NCBI GenBank assembly: GCA_017463585.1
Contig: JAFTOX010000003.1
Coordinates: 62,001-126,000 of the forward strand
Reading direction: 5' to 3'
Source: Rikenellaceae bacterium
Lineage (GTDB): Bacteria; Bacteroidota; Bacteroidia; Bacteroidales; Rikenellaceae
DNA length: 64,000 nt
The first letter of the stretch is position 1. Every line of letters starts with the position of its first letter. Below are positions 18,111 through 25,537 of the stretch, one piece after another. Below the pieces are notes generated by a model that saw only the letters and a list, made by a program, of their open reading frames with translations, had not been told where the DNA came from and did no database searches. The position numbers and the translations under genes were made by a program.

Positions 18111-18279
18111 AAGCGTAAGCTTTTGACCTTGCTTTTCGGAACTTAGGAACTTTTGAAGGTAGTACAGGGCAAAAAGTTTGACGCTCACGCTCTTCGGCGT
18201 GGGCTTCATTCTGTATTCGTACTACAAGGTTTCCTAAGACCACGAAAAGCGAGTCGGAGTTTGGTTCCACGCTTTTTTT
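18111..18279 (+). ncRNA. Candidate structured RNA, long rod (6S-like)
   Basis: The region folds into one long interrupted rod. Pairings in order inward are AAGCGT (18111-18116) with ACGCTT (18269-18274); GCTTTTCG (18131-18138) with CGAAAAGC (18243-18250); CTTAGGAA (18142-18149) with TTCCTAAG (18231-18238); GTAGTAC (18159-18165) with GTACTAC (18219-18225); and an apical GCTCACGC / GCGTGGGC stem with loop tcttcg. A T-run follows at 18273-18279. Length (about 170 nt), rod shape and an asymmetric internal bubble at 18168-18182 / 18205-18210 resemble 6S RNA, including the Bacteroidales-1 RNA later grouped with 6S. I cannot see a good dedicated promoter, and the rod is nearly symmetrical, so the strand is not certain. 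The rest of the 18024-18327 gap holds the hairpin at 18044-18085 and no gene. Confidence 0.5.
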
Positions 18280-18327
18280 ATTGTTTAATTATGTGTTTGG
18301 AACGACACATGTAAATTTATTAGAAAA

Positions 18328-18993
18328 ATGAAGAGATCGATTTTATTGGTCATTGGTGTATTGTTTTGCACGATGACGGCTATGGCACAGAGCTATTGCG
18401 ATGTTGTCTATCTGCACAATGGGAGTGTGATTCGAGGTCAGGTAGTAGAGCATACGATTGGCGGAAAGTTGAGAGTGCAGACTGCCGATGGAAGTCTGTT
18501 CGTGTATGAGAGCGACGAAGTGCGACTGATCGAGAAAGAGTTGGTCAAAAACAGCCGTCGCCCCCAATACAACTACGAACTGAATAAGAGTGTCTATCGC
18601 GGTTATGTCGAGTTGAGTGGTACGATACCGACGGGTCGATATTGGGCTCCTCACATTGATTTCGCTACGGGCCACGGTGCATACATTCACCCCTATATCT
18701 ATGCAGGTGGCGGTATCGGACTTTCGGTGTTCCCTGATGAGGAATTTGCATTGATTCCGATTTATGGCGAGGTGCGCGGTATCCTGCCTACCAACGTGGG
18801 CGTGAAACCATATATCGGTATGCGTCTTGGTGTCTCGACCGATTTCGGTAGCGTCGGGTTGTACGTATCACCTTCGGTGGGTTTCAGCGTTCGTCGTTTC
18901 GATCTTTCGTTGGCTTATACGGGTCAGTTCCTCTATTCGGAGAATATTGGTGGCGGCTTGACCCTCCGCTTGGGAATCCGATTGGGTAAGTAA
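18328..18993 (+). CDS. Secreted protein of unknown function, possible small outer-membrane barrel
   Basis: 221 residues with a signal peptide (MKRSILLVIGVLFCTMTAMA). Residues 25-70 (VVYLHNGSVIRGQVVEH...VRLIEKE) resemble a short beta module often found at the start of Bacteroidetes envelope proteins. Residues 95-221 alternate hydrophobic and polar positions with many Gly and Tyr, ending GGGLTLRLGIRLGK, as expected for an eight-stranded outer-membrane barrel. I do not recognise a named family. A terminator shared with the convergent dehydrogenase gene follows at 19015-19044. Confidence 0.6.
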   Translation: MKRSILLVIGVLFCTMTAMAQSYCDVVYLHNGSVIRGQVVEHTIGGKLRVQTADGSLFVYESDEVRLIEKELVKNSRRPQYNYELNKSVYRGYVELSGTIPTGRYWAPHIDFATGHGAYIHPYIYAGGGIGLSVFPDEEFALIPIYGEVRGILPTNVGVKPYIGMRLGVSTDFGSVGLYVSPSVGFSVRRFDLSLAYTGQFLYSENIGGGLTLRLGIRLGK

Positions 18994-19014
18994 TCAAACG
19001 CACACACGAAAAAT

Positions 19015-19044
19015 AAAGGGGACGCTGCTTGTGGCGTCCCCTTT
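19015..19044. terminator. Bidirectional terminator between convergent genes
   Basis: The perfect stem aaaggggacgc / gcgtcccctttt-side arm (11 bp) is flanked by A-rich and T-rich sequence and separates the secreted-protein gene from the threonine dehydrogenase gene. Confidence 0.85.
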
Positions 19045-19062
19045 GTTGTATGGTGTCGGCTG

Positions 19063-20019
19063 TTAGTACAGACCCTGTGCAACCTTCTCGCGGATATGCT
19101 CCAACATATCGTCGGTCATACGCTCCAAATCCCACTCGGGTTTCCAGCCCCACTCGTTGCGAGCACAGCTATCGTCAAGCTGATTGGGCCACGAGCGTGC
19201 AATCTGCTCCTTAACGGGATCGACGTTGTAGTCCATCGTGAAGTCGGGCAGGCGACGCTTAACGGCATCGCAGATGATCTCGGGCGTAAAGCTCATCGAG
19301 GCGATGTTGAAGCTGTTGCGGTGAACGAGCTTGGCAGGATCGGCCTCCATCAACTCGACACAAGCCTTCAATGCGTCGGGCATATAGATCATATCCATAT
19401 AGACGTCCGAGGGCACGGGGCAGGTGAACTTGCCATTCTTGATAGCCTCATAGTAGATCTCAACAGCATAGTCGGTCGTGCCACCACCGGGCAGCGTAAC
19501 GCTCGAAATGATACCCGGGAAACGGATCGAACGGGTATCCAAACCATATTTCAGGTGGTAGTAATCGCCGAGCAATTCGCCTGTAACCTTACATACACCA
19601 TAGATCGTAGTGGGGCGCATAACGGTATCCTGCGGGGTCATATCCTTGGGTGAGGTAGGACCGAACGCACCGATCGACGAGGGAGTGAAAAGCGCGCAGT
19701 GGTGCTGACGAGCCACTTCGAGCGAGTTCATCAACGCGCCCATATTGATATTCCACGCCATTTGGGGATTGCGCTCACCAACTGCCGAGAGCAGAGCGAC
19801 GAGGTTAAAGATGGTGTCGATCTTGTTGCGTGCTACGGCCGAGGCGTAAGCGACGGGATCGAGTGCGTTCAGCACCTCGAAAGGACCCTGCTCGCGCAGA
19901 CGTTCGCAATCGCGCACATCGGTTGCAACCACATTGTTAGTGCCGTAGATTTTGCGCAGGTACACGGTCAATTCCGAACCGATCTGTCCGCCTGCACCGA
20001 CGATAAGAATACGTTTCAT
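19063..20019 (-). CDS. tdh: L-threonine 3-dehydrogenase of the epimerase (extended SDR) type
   Basis: 318 residues. The Rossmann motif GAGGQIG is at residues 8-14. TIFNLVALLSAVGE, FTPSSIGAFGPTSP, the active-site Tyr/Lys in PTTIYGVCKVTGELL, and RFPGIISS...GGGTTDYAVEIYYEA match the short-chain threonine dehydrogenases known from Flavobacterium and animals rather than sugar epimerases. It oxidises threonine to 2-amino-3-ketobutyrate with NAD+. The partner ligase (kbl) is not in this window. The gene has its own promoter (20112-20142) and a leader with a stable hairpin. Confidence 0.85.
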   Translation of the reverse strand: MKRILIVGAGGQIGSELTVYLRKIYGTNNVVATDVRDCERLREQGPFEVLNALDPVAYASAVARNKIDTIFNLVALLSAVGERNPQMAWNINMGALMNSLEVARQHHCALFTPSSIGAFGPTSPKDMTPQDTVMRPTTIYGVCKVTGELLGDYYHLKYGLDTRSIRFPGIISSVTLPGGGTTDYAVEIYYEAIKNGKFTCPVPSDVYMDMIYMPDALKACVELMEADPAKLVHRNSFNIASMSFTPEIICDAVKRRLPDFTMDYNVDPVKEQIARSWPNQLDDSCARNEWGWKPEWDLERMTDDMLEHIREKVAQGLY

Positions 20020-20063
20020 ACGTTTGTAGCTCGTTTAGCTTTGAGATTAATAGTTGAATAGAG

Positions 20064-20099
20064 CGAGCGCCTTACGTTTTGTAAATCACTTGGCGCTCG
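20064..20099 (-). promoter_or_regulatory. Hairpin in the tdh leader
   Basis: CGAGCGCC (20064-20071) pairs perfectly with GGCGCTCG (20092-20099), forming an 8-bp GC-rich stem with a 20-nt loop near the 5' end of the predicted tdh transcript. It may stabilise or regulate the mRNA. Confidence 0.45.
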
Positions 20100-20111
20100 A
20101 CCATTCCAATA

Positions 20112-20142
20112 CAAAAATACGTTCAAATTTCCGAACCTCAAA
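20112..20142 (-). promoter_or_regulatory. Promoter of tdh
   Basis: On the minus strand, TTTG (20139-20142), a 19-bp spacer and TATTTTTG (20112-20119) give a full match to the Bacteroidetes consensus, with a leader of about 85 nt. Confidence 0.8.
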
Positions 20143-20211
20143 ATTTCGCGCAGCCTTTTTTCGGGGCGTGAGCCAAGTTTTTTCGCTCGAACGAAAAAAC
20201 GCTACGCTTAA

Positions 20212-20242
20212 TTGCGATTTTCCGCCCAAAAAGCTATATTTG
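20212..20242 (+). promoter_or_regulatory. Promoter of the GYF_2-CD225 operon
   Basis: TATATTTG at 20235-20242 is a perfect -7 box, with TTG at 20212-20214 and a 20-bp spacer. The first ATG of the operon (20267) is 25 bp downstream. Confidence 0.75.
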
Positions 20243-20266
20243 TACCACGATAAATGCCCACAGCCG

Positions 20267-20737
20267 ATGAAGCACTATTTTACTACTAATGGCGAACGAA
20301 ATTTTGGTCCGTTCACACTCGAAGAGTTGCGTGCGCAATCGTTGTGTGCCACTACGCTCGTATGGCACCGCGAGTTGGAGGATTGGACCGAGGCCTATCG
20401 TTTGGAGGAGCTGGCCGACCTATTCGAGGGAGAGGTAATACCTCCGCCGCAAATCCCAACTACGCAGCCGATTAATCACACCGACGAATATCGCCCGCCA
20501 ATGCCTTCGAGTAATCTGGGGTGGGCAATCTGCTCGGCGTTGTTCTGTTGCACGCCGTTGGGAATTGTGGCGATTTTCTATGCAGCGCAGGTTGAGTCGG
20601 TATATCGCCGTGGACAATATGCCGAGGCGCAACGCCTTGCCGATAAGGCCTCGATGTGGGCGACCGTGTCGGCAGTCTTGGGCTTAATCTACATTGTGAT
20701 GTATGTCTTAATAATGACTCTCACTGACTTGGTATGA
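20267..20737 (+). CDS. GYF_2 domain fused to CD225/dispanin membrane domain
   Basis: 156 residues. The N-terminal 50 residues (HYFTTNGERNFGPFTLEELR...VWHRELEDWTEA) form a GYF_2 domain, a putative peptide-binding module. After a Pro-rich linker, residues 85-155 match the CD225 (dispanin/IFITM) family: NLGWAICSALFCCTPLGIVAIFYA, the polar GQYAEAQRLADKASMW segment and a second membrane helix. I start at ATG 20267 because GYF homology begins at residue 3 and the promoter ends at 20242. The next gene overlaps by 4 bp (ATGA), implying translational coupling. No biochemical function is established. Confidence 0.8.
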   Translation: MKHYFTTNGERNFGPFTLEELRAQSLCATTLVWHRELEDWTEAYRLEELADLFEGEVIPPPQIPTTQPINHTDEYRPPMPSSNLGWAICSALFCCTPLGIVAIFYAAQVESVYRRGQYAEAQRLADKASMWATVSAVLGLIYIVMYVLIMTLTDLV

Positions 20738-21114
20738 CGCGAAAAAGGTGGTGGATTGGAGCGGGAATTGCGGCAATGCTGGTGGTTGCTGCTGTGATTT
20801 ACTATGTGTACGATCCTGCTACAATGCCTTTTCCGCGTTGTCCGTTCTTGATGCTGACGGGGTGGGAGTGTCCAGGCTGCGGCTCGCAACGAGCGATCCA
20901 TTCGCTCCTGCACCTCGACATCGCCGCAGCGTGGCGATATAATGCGATGTTGGTGTTGTCCATTCCGTATGTGGTACTGTTGCTGGTGGCCGAGTGGTTG
21001 GGTCGTCGTCGCCAAAGTCGCCTCTATCGGGTGCTGAATAGTGAGGTGCTTATTTGGAGCTATTTCGTGCTGGTTGTGGCGTGGTGGATATTGAGAAATG
21101 TAATTAATATATAG
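20734..21114 (+). CDS. DUF2752 small membrane protein
   Basis: 126 residues with three predicted membrane helices (about 7-27, 72-90, 105-122). The motif CPFLMLTGWECPGCGSQRAIH (counted in parts: Cys at start, then ECPGCGSQRA) is diagnostic of DUF2752. The closely spaced Cys residues suggest metal or disulfide chemistry at the membrane. It overlaps the GYF_2-CD225 gene by 4 bp, and DUF2752 and CD225 proteins are commonly paired in Bacteroidetes, so they probably act together. Function unknown. Confidence 0.8.
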   Translation: MTRKRWWIGAGIAAMLVVAAVIYYVYDPATMPFPRCPFLMLTGWECPGCGSQRAIHSLLHLDIAAAWRYNAMLVLSIPYVVLLLVAEWLGRRRQSRLYRVLNSEVLIWSYFVLVVAWWILRNVINI

Positions 21115-21120
21115 ACGATA

Positions 21121-21495
21121 ATGGGAATTATTAATGCAATTTTAGGCAATGCGTCGAGCATTGATGTAGCGGCTCTCGAAAAGGAGTATGGTCCGATGTT
21201 GTGCGATGGCGAGCAGATCGAGCAGGCGTTTGTAGTGATTCGTGATAAGTGGATTTTTACCAACAAACGACTGATACTTCAAGACGTTCAAGGTGTTACG
21301 GGTAGCAAACGCTCCTATCGTTCGATCCCTTATGGTTCGATCAATATGTTCTCGGTCGAGACGGCGGGTACGTTCGATACCGATAGCGAGATGAAGATTT
21401 GGGTCAAGGGTCTTGACGAGCCTATCAAGCAGAACTTTGGTCGCAAGGCTGACGTTAAGGGCATTCAGCGTGCGCTTGCGTCGTACGTGCTCTAA
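21121..21495 (+). CDS. Bacterial PH-domain protein (bPH_1-like)
   Basis: 124 residues, cytoplasmic, no membrane segment. The pattern DKWIFTNKRLILQDVQG...YRSIPYGSINMFSVE followed by MKIWVKGLDEPI is typical of the short bacterial PH family that forms oligomeric rings. It starts 6 bp after the DUF2752 gene, making it the third member of a compact operon. A scaffold or membrane-association role alongside CD225/DUF2752 is possible but unproven. Confidence 0.75.
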   Translation: MGIINAILGNASSIDVAALEKEYGPMLCDGEQIEQAFVVIRDKWIFTNKRLILQDVQGVTGSKRSYRSIPYGSINMFSVETAGTFDTDSEMKIWVKGLDEPIKQNFGRKADVKGIQRALASYVL

Positions 21496-21543
21496 GCGAG
21501 GGGTGTAATTTCACGCTTTGAAGAGTGAACATCGCTCTCCGAA

Positions 21544-21575
21544 TTTGTTTTTCACGCCAAAAATGCCTATCTTGT
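21544..21575 (+). promoter_or_regulatory. Weak promoter candidate for the glycosyltransferase gene
   Basis: TTTG (21544-21547) with a 20-bp spacer to TATCTTGT (21568-21575), an imperfect -7 box, 24 bp before the ATG at 21599. Confidence 0.35.
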
Positions 21576-21598
21576 CAAATAAAAATCGAACGAACAAT

Positions 21599-22741
21599 AT
21601 GAAGAAAGTTACGGTTTTAGGTCCGGCGCACCCCTATCGTGGTGGCTTGGCGTCGATTATGGAGATTATGGCACGCACATTTGCGGCTCGCGGTGCGGAG
21701 GTCGATATCAAGACCTTCACGTTGCAATATCCCGAATTTCTGTTTCCGGGCAAGACGCAGTATTCCGATCGTCCTGCGCCCGAGGATCTCAATATTGAGC
21801 GTTGTGTCAGTACGGTCAATCCGCTGAATTGGATCAAGGTCGGACGCCGCATTCGTCGTGAGCGCCCCGATGTGGTGCTGATGAAGTATTGGACACCGTT
21901 TATGGCTCCCTGCTTTGGTACGATTGCCCGCATTGCGCGCGGTAACGGTCATACCAAGGTGCTGGTGCAGATCGACAATGTGATCCCGCACGAACACCAC
22001 CTGATCGACCGCCCTTGCACCTCCTATTTCGTCAATAGCGTCGATGGCTTTGTCTATATGTCGCAGCAGGTGAAGGACGATCTCGATCAATTCACTACGA
22101 CCAAACCCGCACTCTTCTCGCCCCACCCGTTGTTTGTCAATTTCGGCGAGGCGGTGTCGAAGGAGGAGGCGTGCGCAAAGTTGGGGCTCGATCCATCGGT
22201 CGAATATTCGCTCTTTTTCGGTATTATCCGCGACTATAAAGGTCTTGATCTGCTGCTGGATACGTGGGCGAAGCTCAAAGCTGACGGACAGACCGCCAAT
22301 CGCAAGCTGATCGTGGCGGGCGAGTTCTACTACAACCGTGAAAAGTATATCGAGCAGATCGACCGCTTGGGGTTGAATGAGGACGTGCTGCTGCACGACT
22401 ATTTCGTGGCGGACGATATGGTGCGCTATTTCTTCTCGGCGGTTGATGTGTTGATTCAGCCCTATTGGAGTGCGACGCAGAGTGGCGTAACGCAGATTGC
22501 CTACAACTTCTCGTTGCCGATGATCGTAACGAATGTGGGCGGTTTGGCAGAGATTGTCCCCGACGATGTTGTGGGCTACGTCACCGATACCAATGTTGAG
22601 TCGTTAGCCGAGGCTTTTGTTAAGTTCTACTCGGAGGGTACGGCGGAGCGTATGCGAGCCAATATGGCTGAGGAGCGCAAACGATTCAGCTGGGAGGCAA
22701 TGGCCGATTGTCTGACCGAGGTTTATAAGATGACGCTGTAA
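21599..22741 (+). CDS. Glycosyltransferase, GT4 / group 1 family
   Basis: 380 residues, cytoplasmic, GT-B fold. The N terminus KKVTVLGPAHPYRGGLASIM provides the Gly-rich acceptor loop. The C-terminal nucleotide-sugar domain includes YSLFFGIIRDYKGLDLLLD, LIVAGEFYYNREKY and the family E-x7-E-like stretch SATQSGVTQIAYNFSLPMIVTNVGGLAEIV. ATG 21599 is chosen because homology begins immediately. Donor and acceptor sugars cannot be read from sequence, and no polysaccharide cluster surrounds it, so it may be a stand-alone surface-glycan or glycolipid enzyme. A strong terminator follows. Confidence 0.85.
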   Translation: MKKVTVLGPAHPYRGGLASIMEIMARTFAARGAEVDIKTFTLQYPEFLFPGKTQYSDRPAPEDLNIERCVSTVNPLNWIKVGRRIRRERPDVVLMKYWTPFMAPCFGTIARIARGNGHTKVLVQIDNVIPHEHHLIDRPCTSYFVNSVDGFVYMSQQVKDDLDQFTTTKPALFSPHPLFVNFGEAVSKEEACAKLGLDPSVEYSLFFGIIRDYKGLDLLLDTWAKLKADGQTANRKLIVAGEFYYNREKYIEQIDRLGLNEDVLLHDYFVADDMVRYFFSAVDVLIQPYWSATQSGVTQIAYNFSLPMIVTNVGGLAEIVPDDVVGYVTDTNVESLAEAFVKFYSEGTAERMRANMAEERKRFSWEAMADCLTEVYKMTL

Positions 22742-22760
22742 GGTATTGTTCCATAAACAG

Positions 22761-22789
22761 AAAAGACCACCCGCGACGGGTGGTCTTTT
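22761..22789. terminator. Bidirectional terminator after the glycosyltransferase gene
   Basis: Perfect 13-bp stem AAAAGACCACCCG / CGGGTGGTCTTTT with a 3-nt loop; it separates the convergent glycosyltransferase and TSCPD genes. Confidence 0.92.
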
Positions 22790-22809
22790 ACTTTGTTAAT
22801 CAGCCTTGC

Positions 22810-23067
22810 TTAGTCGGCAATGCGCTTCAATGCTTGTGCCAGCTGGTCGGGGCACGAGGTGCCCTTGCCGCGGCAGTCGATACCTTCGAGGCGGGCGATG
22901 GCCTCGTTTACCTCCATACCTCGAACGAGTGCCGCAACACCCTGCGTGTTGCCGTGGCAACCGCCAATAAATTGTACCGAACTCACCTTGCCGTCCTCGA
23001 CTACAACGTCAATCAACTGCGAGCAAACGCCTTGCGGAATATAAGTAGTGCTTTTCTTCATCTTCAT
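22810..23067 (-). CDS. TSCPD-domain protein (TIGR03905-like, four conserved Cys)
   Basis: About 85 residues (83 if the second ATG at 23061 is used). It carries the four-Cys pattern IPQGVCSQLID, FIGGCHGNTQG, and IDCRGKGTSCPDQLAQAL; the final TSCPD gives the family its name. Related domains occur at the C terminus of some class II ribonucleotide reductases, where Cys residues are thought to bind metal or relay thiols; stand-alone copies have no proven function. The two in-frame ATGs cannot be separated by eye; the -7 box at 23086-23093 supports either. Confidence 0.8.
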   Translation of the reverse strand: MKMKKSTTYIPQGVCSQLIDVVVEDGKVSSVQFIGGCHGNTQGVAALVRGMEVNEAIARLEGIDCRGKGTSCPDQLAQALKRIAD

Positions 23068-23085
23068 TTCGTTTTTTGGGGAGGA

Positions 23086-23117
23086 CAAAAATAGTCAATT
23101 TTCTCGAACAACCGCAA
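23086..23117 (-). promoter_or_regulatory. Promoter of the TSCPD gene
   Basis: Minus-strand TATTTTTG (23086-23093) matches the -7 consensus, with TTG (23115-23117) 21 bp upstream. Confidence 0.6.
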
Positions 23118-23152
23118 TTCCAAGGGGCGAAATCGAAAAATATTTCAATGAA

Positions 23153-23183
23153 TTTGTCGAATGTAAAAAAATGTGTATCTTTG
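23153..23183 (+). promoter_or_regulatory. Promoter of tRNA-Gln
   Basis: TTTG (23153-23156), an exact 19-bp spacer and TATCTTTG (23176-23183): a full consensus promoter 22 bp before the mature tRNA 5' end. Confidence 0.88.
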
Positions 23184-23205
23184 CAACCGCTTACGAGCAC
23201 CGGAT

Positions 23206-23276
23206 TGAGCTATGGTGTAATGGTAACACGTCAGATTTTGGTTCTGAAATTTTGGGTTCGAGCCCCGATAGCTCAA
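23206..23276 (+). tRNA. tRNA-Gln (anticodon TTG)
   Basis: The cloverleaf is complete: acceptor TGAGCTA / TAGCTCA, D arm GTGT-AATGGTA-ACAC, anticodon stem TCAGA / TCTGA with loop TTTTGGT (anticodon TTG, reads CAA and by wobble CAG), short variable loop AATT, and T arm TTGGG-TTCGAGC-CCCGA. The discriminator base is A and CCA is not encoded, so it must be added after transcription. It has its own strong promoter and terminator. Confidence 0.95.
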
Positions 23277-23279
23277 CAC

Positions 23280-23313
23280 AACAAACGCCACACTGCAAAG
23301 TGTGGCGTTTGTT
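23280..23313. terminator. Bidirectional terminator between tRNA-Gln and glgB
   Basis: A 15-bp perfect stem AACAAACGCCACACT / AGTGTGGCGTTTGTT with a 4-nt GCAA loop, serving both convergent units. Confidence 0.9.
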
Positions 23314-23330
23314 GTATGCGGCCCTTCGAC

Positions 23331-25367
23331 CTATTTGTATCGCTTGAATACGCGGGCAGTGCGTGAGGTGTTATATATACTAATGGTGTGGCGCACCGAG
23401 CCATCGTCGCACTTCTCGGGCGAGCTGAAATGGTAGCTCGCGAGATCCTCGCGTCCGAAACCTCCGAAACGCTCCTCGTCGGTCGAGAGCACAATGCGGT
23501 AGCGACCCGGCTCACGCACAGGGATAACATAGTCGGGAATCGACGCCGTGCCACTCCAATTGAATACAAAGATCAGATCGCGGTGCGCAAAGACCATCGT
23601 CTGGTTGTCTTGATCCATCAGCAGGTTGTATGCGTAGCCGTCCTCCAACACCTTATAGCGTTTCATCAGCTTGATCATTGCGCGGTCGAAATCGCCTAAC
23701 TGCGAGTAGCGCAGGAAGGGGTTGCGAGCCAACGACCATTGACGACGCGCATAGTCATAGCTCCAATTGTTGCCCTCGCGCGGGAAGTCGATCCATTCGG
23801 GGTGTCCGAACTCGTTACCCATAAAGTTCAGGTAGGCCTGACCGCCCGTCGAGATGGTCATCAGTCGGATCATCTTGTGCAGAGCCATACCGCGATCGAC
23901 GATCAGGTTCTTCGAACCGCGATTCATATCGGTGTACATCTCCTTGTCCATCAGTCGGAAGGCGATGGTCTTATCGCCCACAAGTGCTTGGTCGTGGCTC
24001 TCGGCGTATGCCACCGTACCCACATCGGGCAGGCGGTTGGTCATAATCTCCCAGATCTGCCACATATTCCACTCCTCGTCGGGCACCTCTTTGAGCATCT
24101 TGATCCAGAAATCGGGGATCGCCATACCCAGACGATAGTCGAATCCGATACCGCCATCGTCAATCTTCTGGCACATACCCGGCATACCGCTCACGTCCTC
24201 GGCAATCGTGATGGCCGACGGGCGGAAGTCGTGGATCAGTCGGTTGGCAAGCGTGAGGTAGGTGATTGCGGGGCGATTGACCGTATTATCGAAGAACTTC
24301 TCGCGCGAATCGAACTCGGTGTAGCCGTGGTGGTCGTAGAGCATCGAGGTTACGCCATCGAAACGGAAACCGTCGAAATGGAACTCATCGAGCCAATATT
24401 TGAGGTTCGACAACAGGAAGTGCTGGACTTCGGGCTTAGCGTAGTCGAAGGTCATCGAGTCCCAATATTTCTGATAGCCAGCCTCGCCTGCGGGAGAGTA
24501 GTGGTGATCGCTACCGTCCAACTCGCGCAGACCTTCGTTGAAGTTTTTGACGTAGTGGGCGTGAACGACGTCCATAATCACCGCCAGACCCATCGTGTGC
24601 GCCACGCGGATCAACTCCTTCAACTCTTCGGGCGTGCCGAATCGACTCGACGGAGCATAGAAATTCGAAACGTGATAACCGAACGAGCCGTAGTAGGGGT
24701 GCTCGGCAACGGCCATCAGCTGCACGGCATTGTAGCCCGCACGGCGAATCTTGGGCAGAATCTTGCGCGTAAATTCGCGGTACGATCCTACTCCTGCCTT
24801 TTCTTGCGCCATACCCACGTGAGCCTCATAGATCAGCAGCGAGCCGAGCGACTTGGCGTCGAACTGATCGCCCTGCCAATCGAACTGCTCGGTGGGTGCC
24901 CAAAATTGAGCCGAGTAATCTTTCGTCTGCTCATCTTGCACTACGCGAGTGGCGTATGCGGGAATGCGATCGTGCCAACCGTTGTCGCCGTGTACGGCCA
25001 TTTTGTAGGTCGAGCCGTGGGTGAGTTTGTTCTTATACATTGCGTCGGGCAGGAAAATGCTCCATACACCGCCCTCGCCACGATGTAGCTCCAACTCGCC
25101 ACGTCGCCAATCGTTGAAGTCGCCAAACAGATAGACCTCCTTAGCGGCGGGCAGCCACTCGCGGAACCACCAACCCGAAAGAATCTCATCGCGTTGCCAG
25201 CCGTAAAAACGGTATCCGTTGGCATAATCAACGATCGAACCTGCGGCGCGCTCGATTTGGAATATCTGATTGATATATAGCTCGTGTCGATGGATCAATT
25301 CGCCCTCGACAGGCTCTAACCAAGCGTCGCGTTCGACGATTGGAATGTGCTTTTTTTCGATCAACAT
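23331..25367 (-). CDS. glgB: 1,4-alpha-glucan branching enzyme (GH13_8 type)
   Basis: 678 residues. An N-terminal CBM48-like beta domain (about 40-160, FREWLPAAKEVYLFGDFNDW) precedes a GH13 barrel. GH13 motifs are present: MDVVHAHYVKN, DGFRFDGVTSML (nucleophile Asp), ITIAEDVSGMPG (acid/base Glu) and VAYAESHDQALVGDKT (transition-state His-Asp). The pattern and length fit the GH13_8 branch, which includes eukaryotic branching enzymes. It forms alpha-1,6 branches in glycogen. Start chosen at ATG 25367 (MLIEKKHIP); an upstream TTG frame overlaps the promoter. Other glycogen genes are not in this window. Confidence 0.95.
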   Translation of the reverse strand: MLIEKKHIPIVERDAWLEPVEGELIHRHELYINQIFQIERAAGSIVDYANGYRFYGWQRDEILSGWWFREWLPAAKEVYLFGDFNDWRRGELELHRGEGGVWSIFLPDAMYKNKLTHGSTYKMAVHGDNGWHDRIPAYATRVVQDEQTKDYSAQFWAPTEQFDWQGDQFDAKSLGSLLIYEAHVGMAQEKAGVGSYREFTRKILPKIRRAGYNAVQLMAVAEHPYYGSFGYHVSNFYAPSSRFGTPEELKELIRVAHTMGLAVIMDVVHAHYVKNFNEGLRELDGSDHHYSPAGEAGYQKYWDSMTFDYAKPEVQHFLLSNLKYWLDEFHFDGFRFDGVTSMLYDHHGYTEFDSREKFFDNTVNRPAITYLTLANRLIHDFRPSAITIAEDVSGMPGMCQKIDDGGIGFDYRLGMAIPDFWIKMLKEVPDEEWNMWQIWEIMTNRLPDVGTVAYAESHDQALVGDKTIAFRLMDKEMYTDMNRGSKNLIVDRGMALHKMIRLMTISTGGQAYLNFMGNEFGHPEWIDFPREGNNWSYDYARRQWSLARNPFLRYSQLGDFDRAMIKLMKRYKVLEDGYAYNLLMDQDNQTMVFAHRDLIFVFNWSGTASIPDYVIPVREPGRYRIVLSTDEERFGGFGREDLASYHFSSPEKCDDGSVRHTISIYNTSRTARVFKRYK

Positions 25368-25394
25368 AGCGTTCAGTCTTAAAAATTGACACAA

Positions 25395-25425
25395 TAAAGT
25401 TAGGAAAATTACACTGAATATGCAA
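25395..25425 (-). promoter_or_regulatory. Promoter candidate of glgB
   Basis: Minus-strand TAACTTTA (25395-25402, one mismatch at the last base) with TTG (25423-25425) 20 bp upstream. Confidence 0.45.
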
Positions 25426-25451
25426 GAATTCGGAAAATTTTTCTAACTTTG
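25419..25451 (+). promoter_or_regulatory. Promoter of the POT transporter gene
   Basis: TAACTTTG at 25444-25451 is an exact -7 box; the -33 position has TATG (25419-25422) with a 21-bp spacer. The leader is about 80 nt. Its -33 region overlaps the -33 of the divergent glgB promoter. Confidence 0.6.
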
Positions 25452-25537
25452 TAAAGATTATTGGCGAAAATGTGCGCCCGAAAACGATGTGAAACAACAA
25501 TTTAATACTAATATTTAACTAACACATTTTTCAAATT

